Shown: positions 27,064-36,393, counted from the stretch's first letter. The stretch is 64,000 nt of DNA from Marinobacter sp. es.042 (GCF_900188315.1 NZ_LT897781.1:1240001-1304000); one strand, 5' to 3'. Made by a program: numbers and translations. The notes: generated from the letters alone by a model not told the origin.

Positions 27064-29598
27064 TTGACCCTGGCAGCCTATACCCCGCGGTCCTTGCCGG
27101 AATCCCTGAACGGATTGTTCCAGTTGGCGCTGGACCTTCGGTGGACCTGGCATCACGGTACCGATGAGCTCTGGCGCGCTCTTGATTCGGACATCTGGGA
27201 CACCACCCGGAACGCGTGGCTGGTGTTGAACAGCGTGTCCGGGGAGCGGCTGGAAGAGCTGGCCGCGGACCCCGACTTTCAGCAGCGCTACCGTGAGCAG
27301 ATTCACGCTCACCAGGCTTTTACAGAGGCTGACACCTGGTATTCGACCGATTGCCCTGGCGATCTGGGCGAGGGTGTTGCCTATTTCTGCATGGAATATG
27401 GTCTGAGCGAATCGCTGCCGCTATACAGCGGTGGTCTGGGCGTCCTGGCCGGCGATTTTCTGAAGGCGTCCAGCGATCTGGGTGCACCAGTCATGGCGGT
27501 GGGTCTGCTGTACCAGCAGGGCTACTTTCGCCAGGCCATCAGCACCGATGGCGAACAGCTGGAATTCTATCCTTACAACGACCCCACCATGCTGCCCGTC
27601 TCGCCCCTGCGGGACGCTGACGACCAGTGGGTGAGGGTGATTGTGCCTTTCCCGGGACGACACGTGCGCCTTCGGGCCTGGAAGGCCCAGGTGGGCCGCT
27701 GCGAGCTGTTGCTGCTCGATAGCAACGACCCCCGAAACGAACCGGGCGACCGGGGTATCACCAGCGAACTCTATACCGGTGACCCGGAAAAGCGCCTGCA
27801 ACAGGAAATGGTATTGGGCATCGGTGGCTGGCGCCTGCTGGAACAACTGGGGAAATCGCCGTCACTCTGCCATCTGAATGAGGGCCACTGCGCCCTGGCT
27901 CTGATAGAGAGGGCTTTCAGCTGGCAGGATGACCATGAAAGTGATTTCCAGACGGCTCGAACCGCAACCAGGGCGACCAATCTGTTTACCACGCACACAT
28001 CGGTGGCGTCCGGCTTTGATCATTTCTCCCGATCGCTATTGCGACTGTATCTGACACCCTGGCTCGAGGACCGCGACCTGAATGTCGATCAATTGCTGGC
28101 ATTGGGAAGCCAACCCTCCAACCCAGACAATCAGTCGACTGACCTTAAACTCAATATGGCCTTGCTGGCCCTCAATATGAGTGGTCGGTTCAACGGTGTC
28201 AGCCGCATTCACCAGAAGGTCACCCAGACCATTTTCCAACCCTTCTTCGCGCGCTGGCCAGCCGAAGACATTCCGGCTGACTATGTGACCAATGGGATCC
28301 ACACGCCGAGCTGGGATTCTCCGGAATCCGACGCCATCTGGACCCGGGCCTGTGGCAAAGATCGCTGGCGCAGGCCTCTCCAGAGCACCTGCCCGATGAC
28401 AGACATCGCCGACGAAGAATTATGGGAAATGAGGCGCCTGGAGCGCGCAAGGCTGATTACCTACCTCCGGCGAAGGCTTGCAAGCCAGCATTGCGAACAG
28501 AACCCCGGAAACAACCATGAAGCCGCGTGTGGCCTCTTGTTGGACCATGAAACCCTCACGTTGGGCTTTGCCCGCCGGTTTACGGAATACAAGCGACCAG
28601 ATCTCCTGCTCAAGGATCAGGAGCGCCTGCTCAAACTGCTTGGCAGCCGCGATCGGCCGATTCAGATTGTGCTTGCGGGCAAGGCCCACCCCTACGACCT
28701 CCCGGGGAAAGACATCATCCGGCGGTGGAAAGCCTTCTCCCGGCGACCGGATGTCGAGGGCAAGGTGGTGTTTATTGAAGACTACGATCTGGGCGTGGCC
28801 AACCAGCTCATCCAGGGCGTGGATGTGTGGCTCAACTGTCCGAGACATCCGTGGGAAGCCTGCGGCACCAGTGGCATGAAGGTACTCGTGAACGGGGGAC
28901 TGAACCTCTCACAGTACGATGGATGGTGGGCGGAGGCCTGGAACCCGGATGTGGGTTGGGCTATTCGACCCGGCGCCACGTTTGACGAGCTGAGCGGGTC
29001 AAACAATCACGACCACGATCTCTCAGACATGCACCAGCTCTTCGATCTGCTGGAGAGCGAGGTGATTCCCGGGTTCTATGACGTCGACAGCGAAGGTATT
29101 CCCCGGAACTGGGTCGGGCGTATGCGCGCAAGCATGGATCAACTGACGGCGGCCTATTCCGCCAACCGGATGGTGCGGGAATACGTCGAACAGTTCTATC
29201 TACCCATGGCAGAAATGGGAAGCTGGCGCAGCTCCGAGACTGCACGGGAGCTACTTGGTGAATACAGAGAAATCTCCAGGCACTGGTCCCGGTTGCGTTT
29301 CAACAGCTTCAATACAAGCGAAGATTCGGGTAGCCAGACTTTCACCGTGGAAGTCTATCTCGATGGAATTGACGAGCAGCGGATTGCAGTAGAGCTTGTG
29401 GCAGAGCATTCCGATCATGGCCCAAGAACCATTACAGCCATGCAGATGAAACATCCGCTGGGTGGTTCCCCTCATACTTATCTTTATGAATGCTCAGTGC
29501 CTTCACGCCCCGAAGGACACTACACGCCGCGCCTGCGAGTGCGGGATGAGCGCCTGAACCTTCCACTGGAGAACCCCGCCATACTCTGGCTCAGGTAG
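27064..29598 (+). CDS. glgP: Alpha-glucan phosphorylase (second, diverged copy)
   Basis: 844 residues of the same lineage as the phosphorylase at the left end of the cluster. TTG start with GGAG 7 nt upstream; there is no better in-frame start before the conserved LFQLALDLRWTWHHGTDELW. GEGVAYFCMEYGLSESLPLY and the PLP Lys in GTSGMKVLVNGGLNLSQYDG are intact. It yields glucose-1-phosphate from glucan. The insertion pattern and C-terminus differ clearly from the first copy, so this is an old paralogue, not a recent duplication. It is convergent with trkH, with 3 bp between the stop codons. Confidence 0.93.
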   Translation: MTLAAYTPRSLPESLNGLFQLALDLRWTWHHGTDELWRALDSDIWDTTRNAWLVLNSVSGERLEELAADPDFQQRYREQIHAHQAFTEADTWYSTDCPGDLGEGVAYFCMEYGLSESLPLYSGGLGVLAGDFLKASSDLGAPVMAVGLLYQQGYFRQAISTDGEQLEFYPYNDPTMLPVSPLRDADDQWVRVIVPFPGRHVRLRAWKAQVGRCELLLLDSNDPRNEPGDRGITSELYTGDPEKRLQQEMVLGIGGWRLLEQLGKSPSLCHLNEGHCALALIERAFSWQDDHESDFQTARTATRATNLFTTHTSVASGFDHFSRSLLRLYLTPWLEDRDLNVDQLLALGSQPSNPDNQSTDLKLNMALLALNMSGRFNGVSRIHQKVTQTIFQPFFARWPAEDIPADYVTNGIHTPSWDSPESDAIWTRACGKDRWRRPLQSTCPMTDIADEELWEMRRLERARLITYLRRRLASQHCEQNPGNNHEAACGLLLDHETLTLGFARRFTEYKRPDLLLKDQERLLKLLGSRDRPIQIVLAGKAHPYDLPGKDIIRRWKAFSRRPDVEGKVVFIEDYDLGVANQLIQGVDVWLNCPRHPWEACGTSGMKVLVNGGLNLSQYDGWWAEAWNPDVGWAIRPGATFDELSGSNNHDHDLSDMHQLFDLLESEVIPGFYDVDSEGIPRNWVGRMRASMDQLTAAYSANRMVREYVEQFYLPMAEMGSWRSSETARELLGEYREISRHWSRLRFNSFNTSEDSGSQTFTVEVYLDGIDEQRIAVELVAEHSDHGPRTITAMQMKHPLGGSPHTYLYECSVPSRPEGHYTPRLRVRDERLNLPLENPAILWLR

Positions 29599-29601
29599 GC
29601 C

Positions 29602-31119
29602 TCAGCTGCGCCAGAACGCTGGCGAAAGAACGATCACAACGCTCAGGATTTCCAGACGACCCATCAGCATACCCACCGAAAGCACCCATTTTGCGGCATC
29701 AGGCAGCGGCCCGAAGTTCCCGGCAGGGCCGATGATGTCGCCAAGGCCTGGGCCGACATTGGTCAGGGAGGTGAGGGCGCCTGAAAGCGCTGTCACGAAA
29801 TCCAGCTGCATCGCAGCCAGAGCAACGGTGATCAGCAACAGGCAAAGCAGAAAAATAAACGTATAAGCGATCATCGAGGAGATAATCTCATCGCTCACGG
29901 CGCGACCATTGTAATTCCGGGTGAACACGGCGCGGGGGTGCAGCAAACGCATCAACTGCTCGCGCAGAACAATCAACGACAGCTGGAACCGGAAAATCTT
30001 CATACCACCAGCGGTGGAACCGGAACAACCGCCCACGAACATCAGGAAGAAGAACAGCACGAACGCCAGAGGGCCCCACGCCGAATAGTCCTCGGAGGCA
30101 TAACCAGTGGTGGTTACCACGGACGTCACATTAAACAGAGTGGCCGCGTAGTTGTGAATGGGATCAAACGGAACGGGAGATACCATCCAGCGGTAGAGCG
30201 TCAGTAACAGAGGCACAAAAAACAGGATCGCCAGAAACAAACGGACCTGCTGGTCCCGGAACAAAACACCGTGCTGGCCGTGAAGCTCCCGGACAAACAG
30301 AAAGAACGGCAGGCTGCCGATGATCATGAAAAGGGTGGCTTGCATGAGGATCAAATCATTGAACTTGCCCATGGACAGATCCGACGTAGAGAATCCGCCA
30401 GTGGCAATGCTGGTAAGGCCATGGTTAAAGGCATCGAACAGCGTCATGCCGGAAAGCCAATAGGTCGTAACAGCGATGATCGAAAACCCGACGTAAACCA
30501 GCAAAAGCCCCCGACTGAGGGTTTTCATCCTGGGCAGGGCTTTGTCTGTCCATTCTGAGGACTCCGTGGCGAACAGCCGCATGCCGCCCACTCGAAGAAA
30601 AGGCAGCACAGCAACGAACATACCGATAATCCCGATACCTCCAATCCATTGCAGGATTGAGCGCCAGATCAACAGATCCCGATCCATATCATCCAGGCCA
30701 CTCAATACAGTCGCACCGGTCGTTGTAATTCCTGAAGTACCCTCAAAGAATGAATCCGCCGCAGAAATACCAACGTCACTCAGGTAGAACGGTAGAGCAG
30801 AAAACAACGCGATAATGAACCAGGACGATACCGTGAGGACAAACATGTACCGGGGCTTCAGATCCCGCGGTTTGCGGTACGTAGCGGCCATGCCCAGGAG
30901 ACCAAGACCACAGGCAATAGCGGCTGATTCCGCAAACGCCATGGCGTTCGGCGCTTCAGAGCCCGCAAGCAGGATGACAGGTAATGTCATGAAAATGCTC
31001 AAAAGCACGAACATGACGCTGACAATGAAAATGACGGGGTAGAGATTTCTCAATGGATGCTCGAGCCAGCTGATACCGGGAGACGGCGTCAGAATACCTG
31101 TGGGGTCGGCCTTCCGCAA
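29602..31119 (-). CDS. trkH: TrkH-family potassium uptake protein
   Basis: 505 residues with about ten hydrophobic segments. Four selectivity-filter-like loops are visible: TSGITTTGATVLSG, GLTSIATGGFSTSD, SVVTTTGYASED and SLTNVGPGLGDIIG. It forms the membrane channel of the Trk K+ uptake system and normally pairs with cytoplasmic TrkA, which is not in the window. The TTG start at 31119 has only a weak upstream GGTG, so the exact start is uncertain. A GGCSGSTAGGMK segment (about 370-381) is typical of the family. Confidence 0.94.
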   Translation of the reverse strand: MRKADPTGILTPSPGISWLEHPLRNLYPVIFIVSVMFVLLSIFMTLPVILLAGSEAPNAMAFAESAAIACGLGLLGMAATYRKPRDLKPRYMFVLTVSSWFIIALFSALPFYLSDVGISAADSFFEGTSGITTTGATVLSGLDDMDRDLLIWRSILQWIGGIGIIGMFVAVLPFLRVGGMRLFATESSEWTDKALPRMKTLSRGLLLVYVGFSIIAVTTYWLSGMTLFDAFNHGLTSIATGGFSTSDLSMGKFNDLILMQATLFMIIGSLPFFLFVRELHGQHGVLFRDQQVRLFLAILFFVPLLLTLYRWMVSPVPFDPIHNYAATLFNVTSVVTTTGYASEDYSAWGPLAFVLFFFLMFVGGCSGSTAGGMKIFRFQLSLIVLREQLMRLLHPRAVFTRNYNGRAVSDEIISSMIAYTFIFLLCLLLITVALAAMQLDFVTALSGALTSLTNVGPGLGDIIGPAGNFGPLPDAAKWVLSVGMLMGRLEILSVVIVLSPAFWRS

Positions 31120-31264
31120 GGTAACACCGCGCGGATGCTGAAATTACCGGCGAATTAAATCGGTGTAAATAATGCGTAAATGCGGATCTTTCTGATGGCA
31201 AAACGCGTCAGTCTGGTGCAAGTTCAGCGATGTACACCGAACAATTCGGTTAAGGAGATAAAAA

Positions 31265-31807
31265 ATGAAACACGTACGTTCAATTGCCGTTATCTTTGCC
31301 ACCGGTATGGCTGCTGCAGGAGCCGCATCCGCCCAGGATATGTACAAGTCTGGCGTTGGCGGGCTCTACACAGGCCTGAACTACACTTTCATGAACCTTG
31401 AGAGCGGTAACGCGGATGCCGACGTAGGCACGCTGTCTGCCAAAGTTGGCGTGATGGCGACGCCGTATCTGGGCATCGAAGCGCGAGGCGGTTTTGGCGT
31501 GGATGATGACCGCATCGGCGGGGTAGATTATTCACTGGATAACTTCTTCGGCGGCTACGCCACGTTCAATCTGGCCAACGAATCACCCATTACCCCGTAC
31601 GCTATCCTCGGCTTCACCCGGGTCGAAATCGAAGCTTCTTCGTTTCTGGGCTCAGCCACCGAGGATGAAACGGACGTGTCCTACGGCATCGGCATGAATA
31701 TGGAATTTGCGCCGAACCTGTCCGGTAACCTTGAATACATGCGTTATTATGAAGACAGTAATGCCGAAGTTGATGGTCTGGGCGTCGGTATTCAATTCAA
31801 CTTCTGA
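31265..31807 (+). CDS. Small outer-membrane beta-barrel protein
   Basis: 180 residues with a clear signal peptide ending GAASA|QD. Alternating hydrophobic/polar strands, Gly-rich turns and a C-terminal IQFNF (terminal Phe) mark an 8-stranded OmpA/OmpW-like barrel inserted by the Bam machinery. A perfect AAGGAG lies 7 nt before the ATG. Function unknown; many such barrels are adhesins or porin-like. It may head a short transcription unit with the acyl-carrier phosphodiesterase 24 bp downstream. Confidence 0.85.
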   Translation: MKHVRSIAVIFATGMAAAGAASAQDMYKSGVGGLYTGLNYTFMNLESGNADADVGTLSAKVGVMATPYLGIEARGGFGVDDDRIGGVDYSLDNFFGGYATFNLANESPITPYAILGFTRVEIEASSFLGSATEDETDVSYGIGMNMEFAPNLSGNLEYMRYYEDSNAEVDGLGVGIQFNF

Positions 31808-31830
31808 AACCAGGCCACCGGGGAGACTGT

Positions 31831-32406
31831 TTGAACCATCTGGCTCATGTATTTCTCGCGCCGGACTCACCTGAAGCTCGGGTGGGGAGCATCCTCGGTG
31901 ACTTTACCCGGGGCGTCGATCTCTCGACGCTGCCGGACCCGGTGAAGCAGGGCGTCCGCCACCATCGGGCGGTCGACAGCTTCACCGACCAGCACCCCGA
32001 CGTACTTGCCAGCAAACAGGTCTTCTCCCGTCAACGTCGTCGATTTGCCGGCGTTGCGCTCGATATTCTCTATGACCATTTTCTTCTCAAACACTGGGAC
32101 CGGTTCAGTGAAATTGAGCAAGAGGCGTTTATTCGCGGTATATACAACGAGTTGCAGCAGAAAGAGCATCTAATGCCGGACAAAATGGCCAGAGTTACCC
32201 GAATGATGGTGTGGAACGACTGGTTCGGGGCCTACCAGGACCTTGAGAACATCGGAAAGGCACTGGACCGCGTTGCAGGGCGCATACGGTTCAGAAATGA
32301 TTTCGCCGGCATGATCACGGAAATCCGCGCAAACCAGAACGAACTGGAGCATAAATTTTTATCATTTTTCACGGATTTACAGAAATTTGCAGGAGGTATT
32401 GAATGA
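31831..32406 (+). CDS. acpH: Acyl carrier protein phosphodiesterase-like protein
   Basis: 191 residues of the DUF479/AcpH family. TTG start with GGGGAG 6 nt upstream and the family N-terminus MNHLAHVFLAPDSPEARVGS. GDFTRG, a GVRHHRAVDSFTD metal-site region and LDILYDHFLLKHW follow; the His/Asp residues correspond to the HD-like metal site. AcpH removes the 4'-phosphopantetheine group from ACP. The stop overlaps the start of the protease gene (ATGA). Confidence 0.88.
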   Translation: MNHLAHVFLAPDSPEARVGSILGDFTRGVDLSTLPDPVKQGVRHHRAVDSFTDQHPDVLASKQVFSRQRRRFAGVALDILYDHFLLKHWDRFSEIEQEAFIRGIYNELQQKEHLMPDKMARVTRMMVWNDWFGAYQDLENIGKALDRVAGRIRFRNDFAGMITEIRANQNELEHKFLSFFTDLQKFAGGIE

Positions 32407-33032
32407 GGTTTGTTATCAGGGTGTTGTTGGCTGTGGCATTGGTTTTCCCATCAGCGATGGCGGTTTCCGCGGAGGCCGATGGCAACAATAAACAGCAGCG
32501 ACCACCGGAAACCCTTGGCTACGTTGAATGGGTAGTCATGACAGATACCAACCTGAGGCTGAAGGCGCGACTCGATACAGGGGCCAAAACGTCGTCTTTG
32601 CACGCGGTAAACATCGAGGGCTTTGAGCGGGACGGCGAGGAGTGGGTCAGTTTCCAGATCCCACTGGGTGACCACGAGGACCAGCCGACCGAGGGCGAAC
32701 TGGACCATGACGACGTCATTCTGGAGTTCGAACGGCCGGTTGAGCGAACTGTCCTGATCAAACGAAAAGGTGCGCCATCCCAGAAGCGCTATGTTGTCAT
32801 GATGGACTTCTGCATTGCCGGAACCACCCATACCACGCAGTTTTCACTGACAGATCGCGGCAAGTTTTCCTATCCGGCGCTGCTGGGCCGCAGATTCATG
32901 CGCGATGATAATATTCTTATCGATTCCGCAGACTCGTTTATGGCTGAAAAAGCGTGTGAATACATTATGTTGGAAGAGCTTGCAAAAAGGCATGCCGAGA
33001 ATGTGGTAGAGGAAACCGACAGCGATTCCTGA
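32403..33032 (+). CDS. Retropepsin-like 'ATP-dependent zinc protease' family protein, secreted
   Basis: 209 residues with an N-terminal signal peptide (VLLAVALVFPSAMAVSA). The core has RLDTGAKTSSLHA, the Asp-Thr-Gly of clan AA aspartic proteases, and FSYPALLGRRFMRDDNILID near the end, typical of the family annotated as ATP-dependent zinc protease or RimB-like. Cytoplasmic members often sit beside RimK; this one has a signal peptide and no rimK neighbour. It is probably periplasmic, substrate unknown. Its start is coupled to acpH. Confidence 0.85.
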   Translation: MRFVIRVLLAVALVFPSAMAVSAEADGNNKQQRPPETLGYVEWVVMTDTNLRLKARLDTGAKTSSLHAVNIEGFERDGEEWVSFQIPLGDHEDQPTEGELDHDDVILEFERPVERTVLIKRKGAPSQKRYVVMMDFCIAGTTHTTQFSLTDRGKFSYPALLGRRFMRDDNILIDSADSFMAEKACEYIMLEELAKRHAENVVEETDSDS

Positions 33033-33040
33033 ACGCGGGG

Positions 33041-33067
33041 GCTGGGATTACTCATCCCAGCTCAGTT
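33041..33067 (+). terminator. Rho-independent terminator after the protease gene
   Basis: An 8-bp stem GCTGGGAT/ATCCCAGC with a 5-nt loop lies 9 bp after the stop codon and is followed by TCAGTTTTATT. The T-run is short, so termination may be incomplete. It ends the rightward barrel-acpH-protease unit ahead of the convergent diguanylate cyclase gene. Confidence 0.6.
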
Positions 33068-33279
33068 TTATTGAAAACCCGAAAGCCGGACAGGCGAGTT
33101 GCGTATTGGAGGGCGAGCATTTTTATAAGTTTCTCACTCTGTACTTCTACACCCCATTTAACATAATATACATTATGCGCAGTACGGTATGGGGTTTTGG
33201 GTTCGTTTCGTCGTCCAGCCTATGACATGTGGTTGCGGAACATATTACCTTTGCTGATCGCTCACCCGTGTTCAACACG

Positions 33280-35130
33280 CTAATTAAACAGGCAAACATC
33301 GTTCTTGTGCTCTCGTTTGACCCGATACATGGCCTGATCCGCTCCCCGGATCAAGTCACTACCTGTTTGCTCCCCACCTCGACCGGTACAGATCCCCACG
33401 CTGGCACCAATCGATACTATTTCTCCGGAAGGCAGAGTCACTGGCTGCGTGATGGCTTCGCGTAGCCGCTCGCCGATTTCAAGCGCGCTGGCTTTTGAGG
33501 TGACGTTTTCAGTGACCACCACAAATTCATCGCCTCCCATCCTTGCCACGCAGTCACTGTCCCGTGCCTCCTGCCGCAGGCGACCGGCGATTGTTTGAAG
33601 CAATACATCACCCGCTTCATGGCCGTACTGGTCGTTCACCGCTTTAAAGCCGTCCAGATCGATCAGGATTACGGCCAAAAGCTCATTTCGCCGCTGCGAC
33701 CGTTGTGTGAATTTTTCGAGATGAATCATCAGGCCATAGCGGTTGTAGAGCCCTGTGAGTGGGTCTTCCACTACACGGCGTTCCAGTTCGGCCTTAGCAT
33801 CCTCCAGCTCTGAAGTACGCTGAACAACCCGGCGCTCCAGTTCACGCTCCTGTTGCTTCAGGGATAGCAACAACTGACGCTGAACCTCTTCTTTTTGGCG
33901 CTTGAGCTCGTTAAATCGGGCTGCCAGACCAAAGGACAACAAAATCATCTCAATGGCGGAACCGATCTGCAGGCCGTAAACGGTGAAAAAATTGGACGGT
34001 ATCCAGCCCAAATTGCGAACCGACAGCAACGCGGCGCCCACTAGAAGGAGCAACCAGGCCGTCAGGTATATCCGGGCTGCCGGAATGCGATAGCGTACAC
34101 CCGCGATCCCACTGGTGATCAAAAACACAGTCGTCAGAATACCCATCGCCGACATTATCTTGAGGGCATTCTGCACTGACACCAGTAACGTCAACATAGT
34201 CGCGCACCACCAACATATCGCTATGACCGATAGCGCCTGGTCCCAGCGCGGCGCAATGCTTCGCATATTCAGAAAACTGCGGGCAAACATAACCGCCAAG
34301 GTAGCCGCCAGGGTATATCCGGTCGGCAGAATGCGGTTGCCCCACTCCCCTACCAATCCTGGCCACATGAACAGAGGGCCCAAGCCGTTCATGCTGGAGG
34401 CGGCAACACCAAAGCTAAACACAAACAACGAATACAGCAGAAAGGAGCGTTGACCGGTACCAAGAAACAGCAGGAAATTATATGCACCCAAGGCCACCAA
34501 CATGCCGAAGTAGAGAGCAAGCCAGATATATTCCAAGTCACTGTCTTCGTAGAACTCGAAGGTTGGCGCCAGCCGTGCGTTGAGGGTCATGCTGGCGTGG
34601 GTGGCTACCCGCAGGTACAGCGTCGCCCGATCCCCAGGCTCAAACGAAAGCGGAAAAATTGGCTTGCGATGAGCCACAACGCGATCTGCTGGCGCCAAGG
34701 TGCGCCCTGAGCGCATCCGCTCCACCGTACCTTTCGCATTTACACGATAGAGGCTAATGTCATCCAGATAGGCGTAGGTAAACTCAAGCATTCGGTCCAA
34801 CCGCGTGCTTGAGTGGGATTCCACTTCAATCCGCATCCAGTAAACATCGGGGGTGTAGCCCTGGTGGAGATCGCCCGGCACTGCTGGCCTGAAGTGGTCG
34901 GTTCCACTGCGCACTTGTTCCAACGTCAGCTCACCGCCAGGGTCACGTAACAGCGAAACAAAGCGGTCCAACGGCTGCGCCTCGTGCTCATCCAGCACAA
35001 GCAGACGTTCCGAGCTCCAACCGGAGGCCGCCGCCAAAAACAGCCATATGAGGGCAAAACATTGACTTACCAAACGCCAATCACCCGGCAGCAAACGCGC
35101 ATCTCCCTGAGAATTGAACTGCCAGATCAA
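33280..35130 (-). CDS. Membrane diguanylate cyclase with 7TM-DISM sensor
   Basis: 616 residues. An N-terminal signal or TM segment is followed by a periplasmic 7TMR-DISMED2-type domain (about 45-180), seven TM helices (about 190-395), a coiled coil (about 400-445) and a GGDEF domain (about 450-612). The active site MGGDEF is intact, and an RxxD inhibitory site (RDSD) lies five residues before it. It would make cyclic di-GMP under product inhibition in response to an external signal, often a carbohydrate. The TTG start is uncertain. The start region abuts a truncated reductase remnant on the other strand. Confidence 0.93.
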   Translation of the reverse strand: MIWQFNSQGDARLLPGDWRLVSQCFALIWLFLAAASGWSSERLLVLDEHEAQPLDRFVSLLRDPGGELTLEQVRSGTDHFRPAVPGDLHQGYTPDVYWMRIEVESHSSTRLDRMLEFTYAYLDDISLYRVNAKGTVERMRSGRTLAPADRVVAHRKPIFPLSFEPGDRATLYLRVATHASMTLNARLAPTFEFYEDSDLEYIWLALYFGMLVALGAYNFLLFLGTGQRSFLLYSLFVFSFGVAASSMNGLGPLFMWPGLVGEWGNRILPTGYTLAATLAVMFARSFLNMRSIAPRWDQALSVIAICWWCATMLTLLVSVQNALKIMSAMGILTTVFLITSGIAGVRYRIPAARIYLTAWLLLLVGAALLSVRNLGWIPSNFFTVYGLQIGSAIEMILLSFGLAARFNELKRQKEEVQRQLLLSLKQQERELERRVVQRTSELEDAKAELERRVVEDPLTGLYNRYGLMIHLEKFTQRSQRRNELLAVILIDLDGFKAVNDQYGHEAGDVLLQTIAGRLRQEARDSDCVARMGGDEFVVVTENVTSKASALEIGERLREAITQPVTLPSGEIVSIGASVGICTGRGGEQTGSDLIRGADQAMYRVKREHKNDVCLFN

Positions 35131-35191
35131 GCGATCACGACGCGGGAATTATAGCGGCTCTTCGCCTATACAGACAGATCAATCCTCCGGT

Positions 35192-35428
35192 TTTGACAAG
35201 CCGATCGTGATGCTCGCCACGTCTCCGGGGCCGGGTGGCGGAAATACCGTGTTGAAGCTTGCTGAGGCCGCTGCTCCCTTTTTCAATGGCAAGGTCGTTG
35301 GCAGCCTCAGCGTTCCAAGCTTTTTCGATAACTTTGATGTCGATCGCGGCGAGCTGACGAATAGCGATCTGGTTGAAAAGCTTGAACAGGTATTGAGTGC
35401 CTTTGCTTTTGAAACCCAGCCTGCCTAA
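35192..35428 (+). pseudogene. NADPH-dependent FMN reductase, C-terminal remnant
   Basis: About 79 codons that read as the C-terminal half of the pfam03358 flavin reductase family: KPIVMLATSPGPGGGNTVLK, then VPSFFDNFDVDRGELTNSDL. The complete family is about 180 residues, and the N-terminal flavin-binding half (including GSxRxxS) is missing. The open frame continues upstream to 35114 but that part has no resemblance to the family and overlaps the start of the diguanylate cyclase gene. This is most simply a deletion or rearrangement scar at about 35.13-35.19 kb. Confidence 0.7.
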
Positions 35429-35469
35429 CTGTTTACCCAGCAGCTAAAAGCTCAACGCGGTTTCAGACA

Positions 35470-35772
35470 TCAGTCGCGTAAAAGGTCGCCATCCAACCCT
35501 GTAGGATTGACCGAGCCCTTCAGGTAAGCGTGGCAGTTCTGAACAAAGATGAGCCTTTTCTTGCCGACCACTTGCGAGATCATTTGCTCGTCAACGTCCA
35601 GCAGCGCCACGATGCTCAACGCGCTTTTATTTCGAAGGTCGGAGGCTGTCGCCATCAACTCTACGGTGCTCTTTTTCTGAACGAACTTCAGATAAAACCA
35701 CCGCCGCAAAAGCTCCTTCATTCCCTCTGTCGGTCCATAATTGCCCTGCGATACCTGAGTTAAAGCGGTCAT
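35470..35772 (-). CDS. Hypothetical protein, 100 residues
   Basis: I do not recognise the family. The protein is mixed basic and hydrophobic, without signal peptide or TM helix (MKELLRRWFYLKFVQKKS; SQVVGKKRLIFVQNCHAY). The gene is supported by a strong RBS (GGGAGGG, 5 nt before the ATG) and an upstream 8-bp hairpin. It is isolated between a decayed reductase and a four-helix membrane protein. Confidence 0.5.
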   Translation of the reverse strand: MTALTQVSQGNYGPTEGMKELLRRWFYLKFVQKKSTVELMATASDLRNKSALSIVALLDVDEQMISQVVGKKRLIFVQNCHAYLKGSVNPTGLDGDLLRD

Positions 35773-35796
35773 GGCGCCCTCCCGAACCTAATCAAC

Positions 35797-35818
35797 GATA
35801 GTCACTCCTTTGACTATC
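35797..35818 (-). promoter_or_regulatory. Hairpin upstream of the 100-residue hypothetical gene
   Basis: A perfect 8-bp inverted repeat (GATAGTCA/TGACTATC) lies 25 bp ahead of the ATG. On the minus strand its 6-nt loop is AAGGAG, an exposed Shine-Dalgarno-like sequence followed 9 nt later by a TTG. It could be an operator or a leader-peptide signal. Confidence 0.35.
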
Positions 35819-35878
35819 AGGGCAGTCTTATTGTTACAGAGAAGTCCCCTGGAGCACTTCCTGATCTGTTGGTGCCAT

Positions 35879-36295
35879 TTAACTTTCCTGCTGCATGACA
35901 GAAAGGCGCCCTGCTCTCACGAGTGTGAAAACGGAACTCGCAAATACCCAACCGAATCCAATCACGCCGACATTGATGCCTGATACAGTCTTTTCCGTAC
36001 CATTCGGATGCACCATTGATCCGCCGTATAGCCCCTGTAGGGCATAGGCTGCAAGGAAACCACCGGTGACCACCAGCGCAAGAACACTTGCTTTGCCCTT
36101 TCCATCGGCAGACATCCAGGTAAGCCACAGGGCAATCGCACCGAGAGAAGAGTTGGTAATCAGTTGCCACACTTCGTGCAATCTCGCATGGGCTACCCAG
36201 TCCGGGTTGAACACGTGGGTGTCGTTAATTTCCAAATACGGAACAGCAATGGCGTAAAGTGCGATTGATATTGTTAACAGTATCTTATCCAGCAT
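35879..36295 (-). CDS. Four-helix membrane protein of unknown function
   Basis: 138 residues with four predicted TM helices (about 4-20, 47-63, 73-90, 108-125). The segment NDTHVFNPDWVAHARLHEVW, conserved-looking Asn/His/Trp just after the first helix, resembles the family sometimes called DUF6640; I am not certain of that. AGGGA lies about 12 nt before the ATG. It is likely an inner-membrane protein. It sits downstream of the NmrA-like gene in the same orientation. Confidence 0.6.
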   Translation of the reverse strand: MLDKILLTISIALYAIAVPYLEINDTHVFNPDWVAHARLHEVWQLITNSSLGAIALWLTWMSADGKGKASVLALVVTGGFLAAYALQGLYGGSMVHPNGTEKTVSGINVGVIGFGWVFASSVFTLVRAGRLSVMQQES

Positions 36296-36393
36296 TCTTC
36301 ATGTTCCCTGTGAGTTGAAAGTGGGAAAGGGTCAGGTTTGACAACTGCTGCAAGCGCCTGCCAAACCTGGTTCATTTCGGGGGCCAGACTCGT

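Noticed and set aside
35114..35191. The 5' part of the FMN reductase remnant frame
   Set aside because: It has no flavin-reductase resemblance and overlaps the diguanylate cyclase start; only the part from 35192 is family-like.
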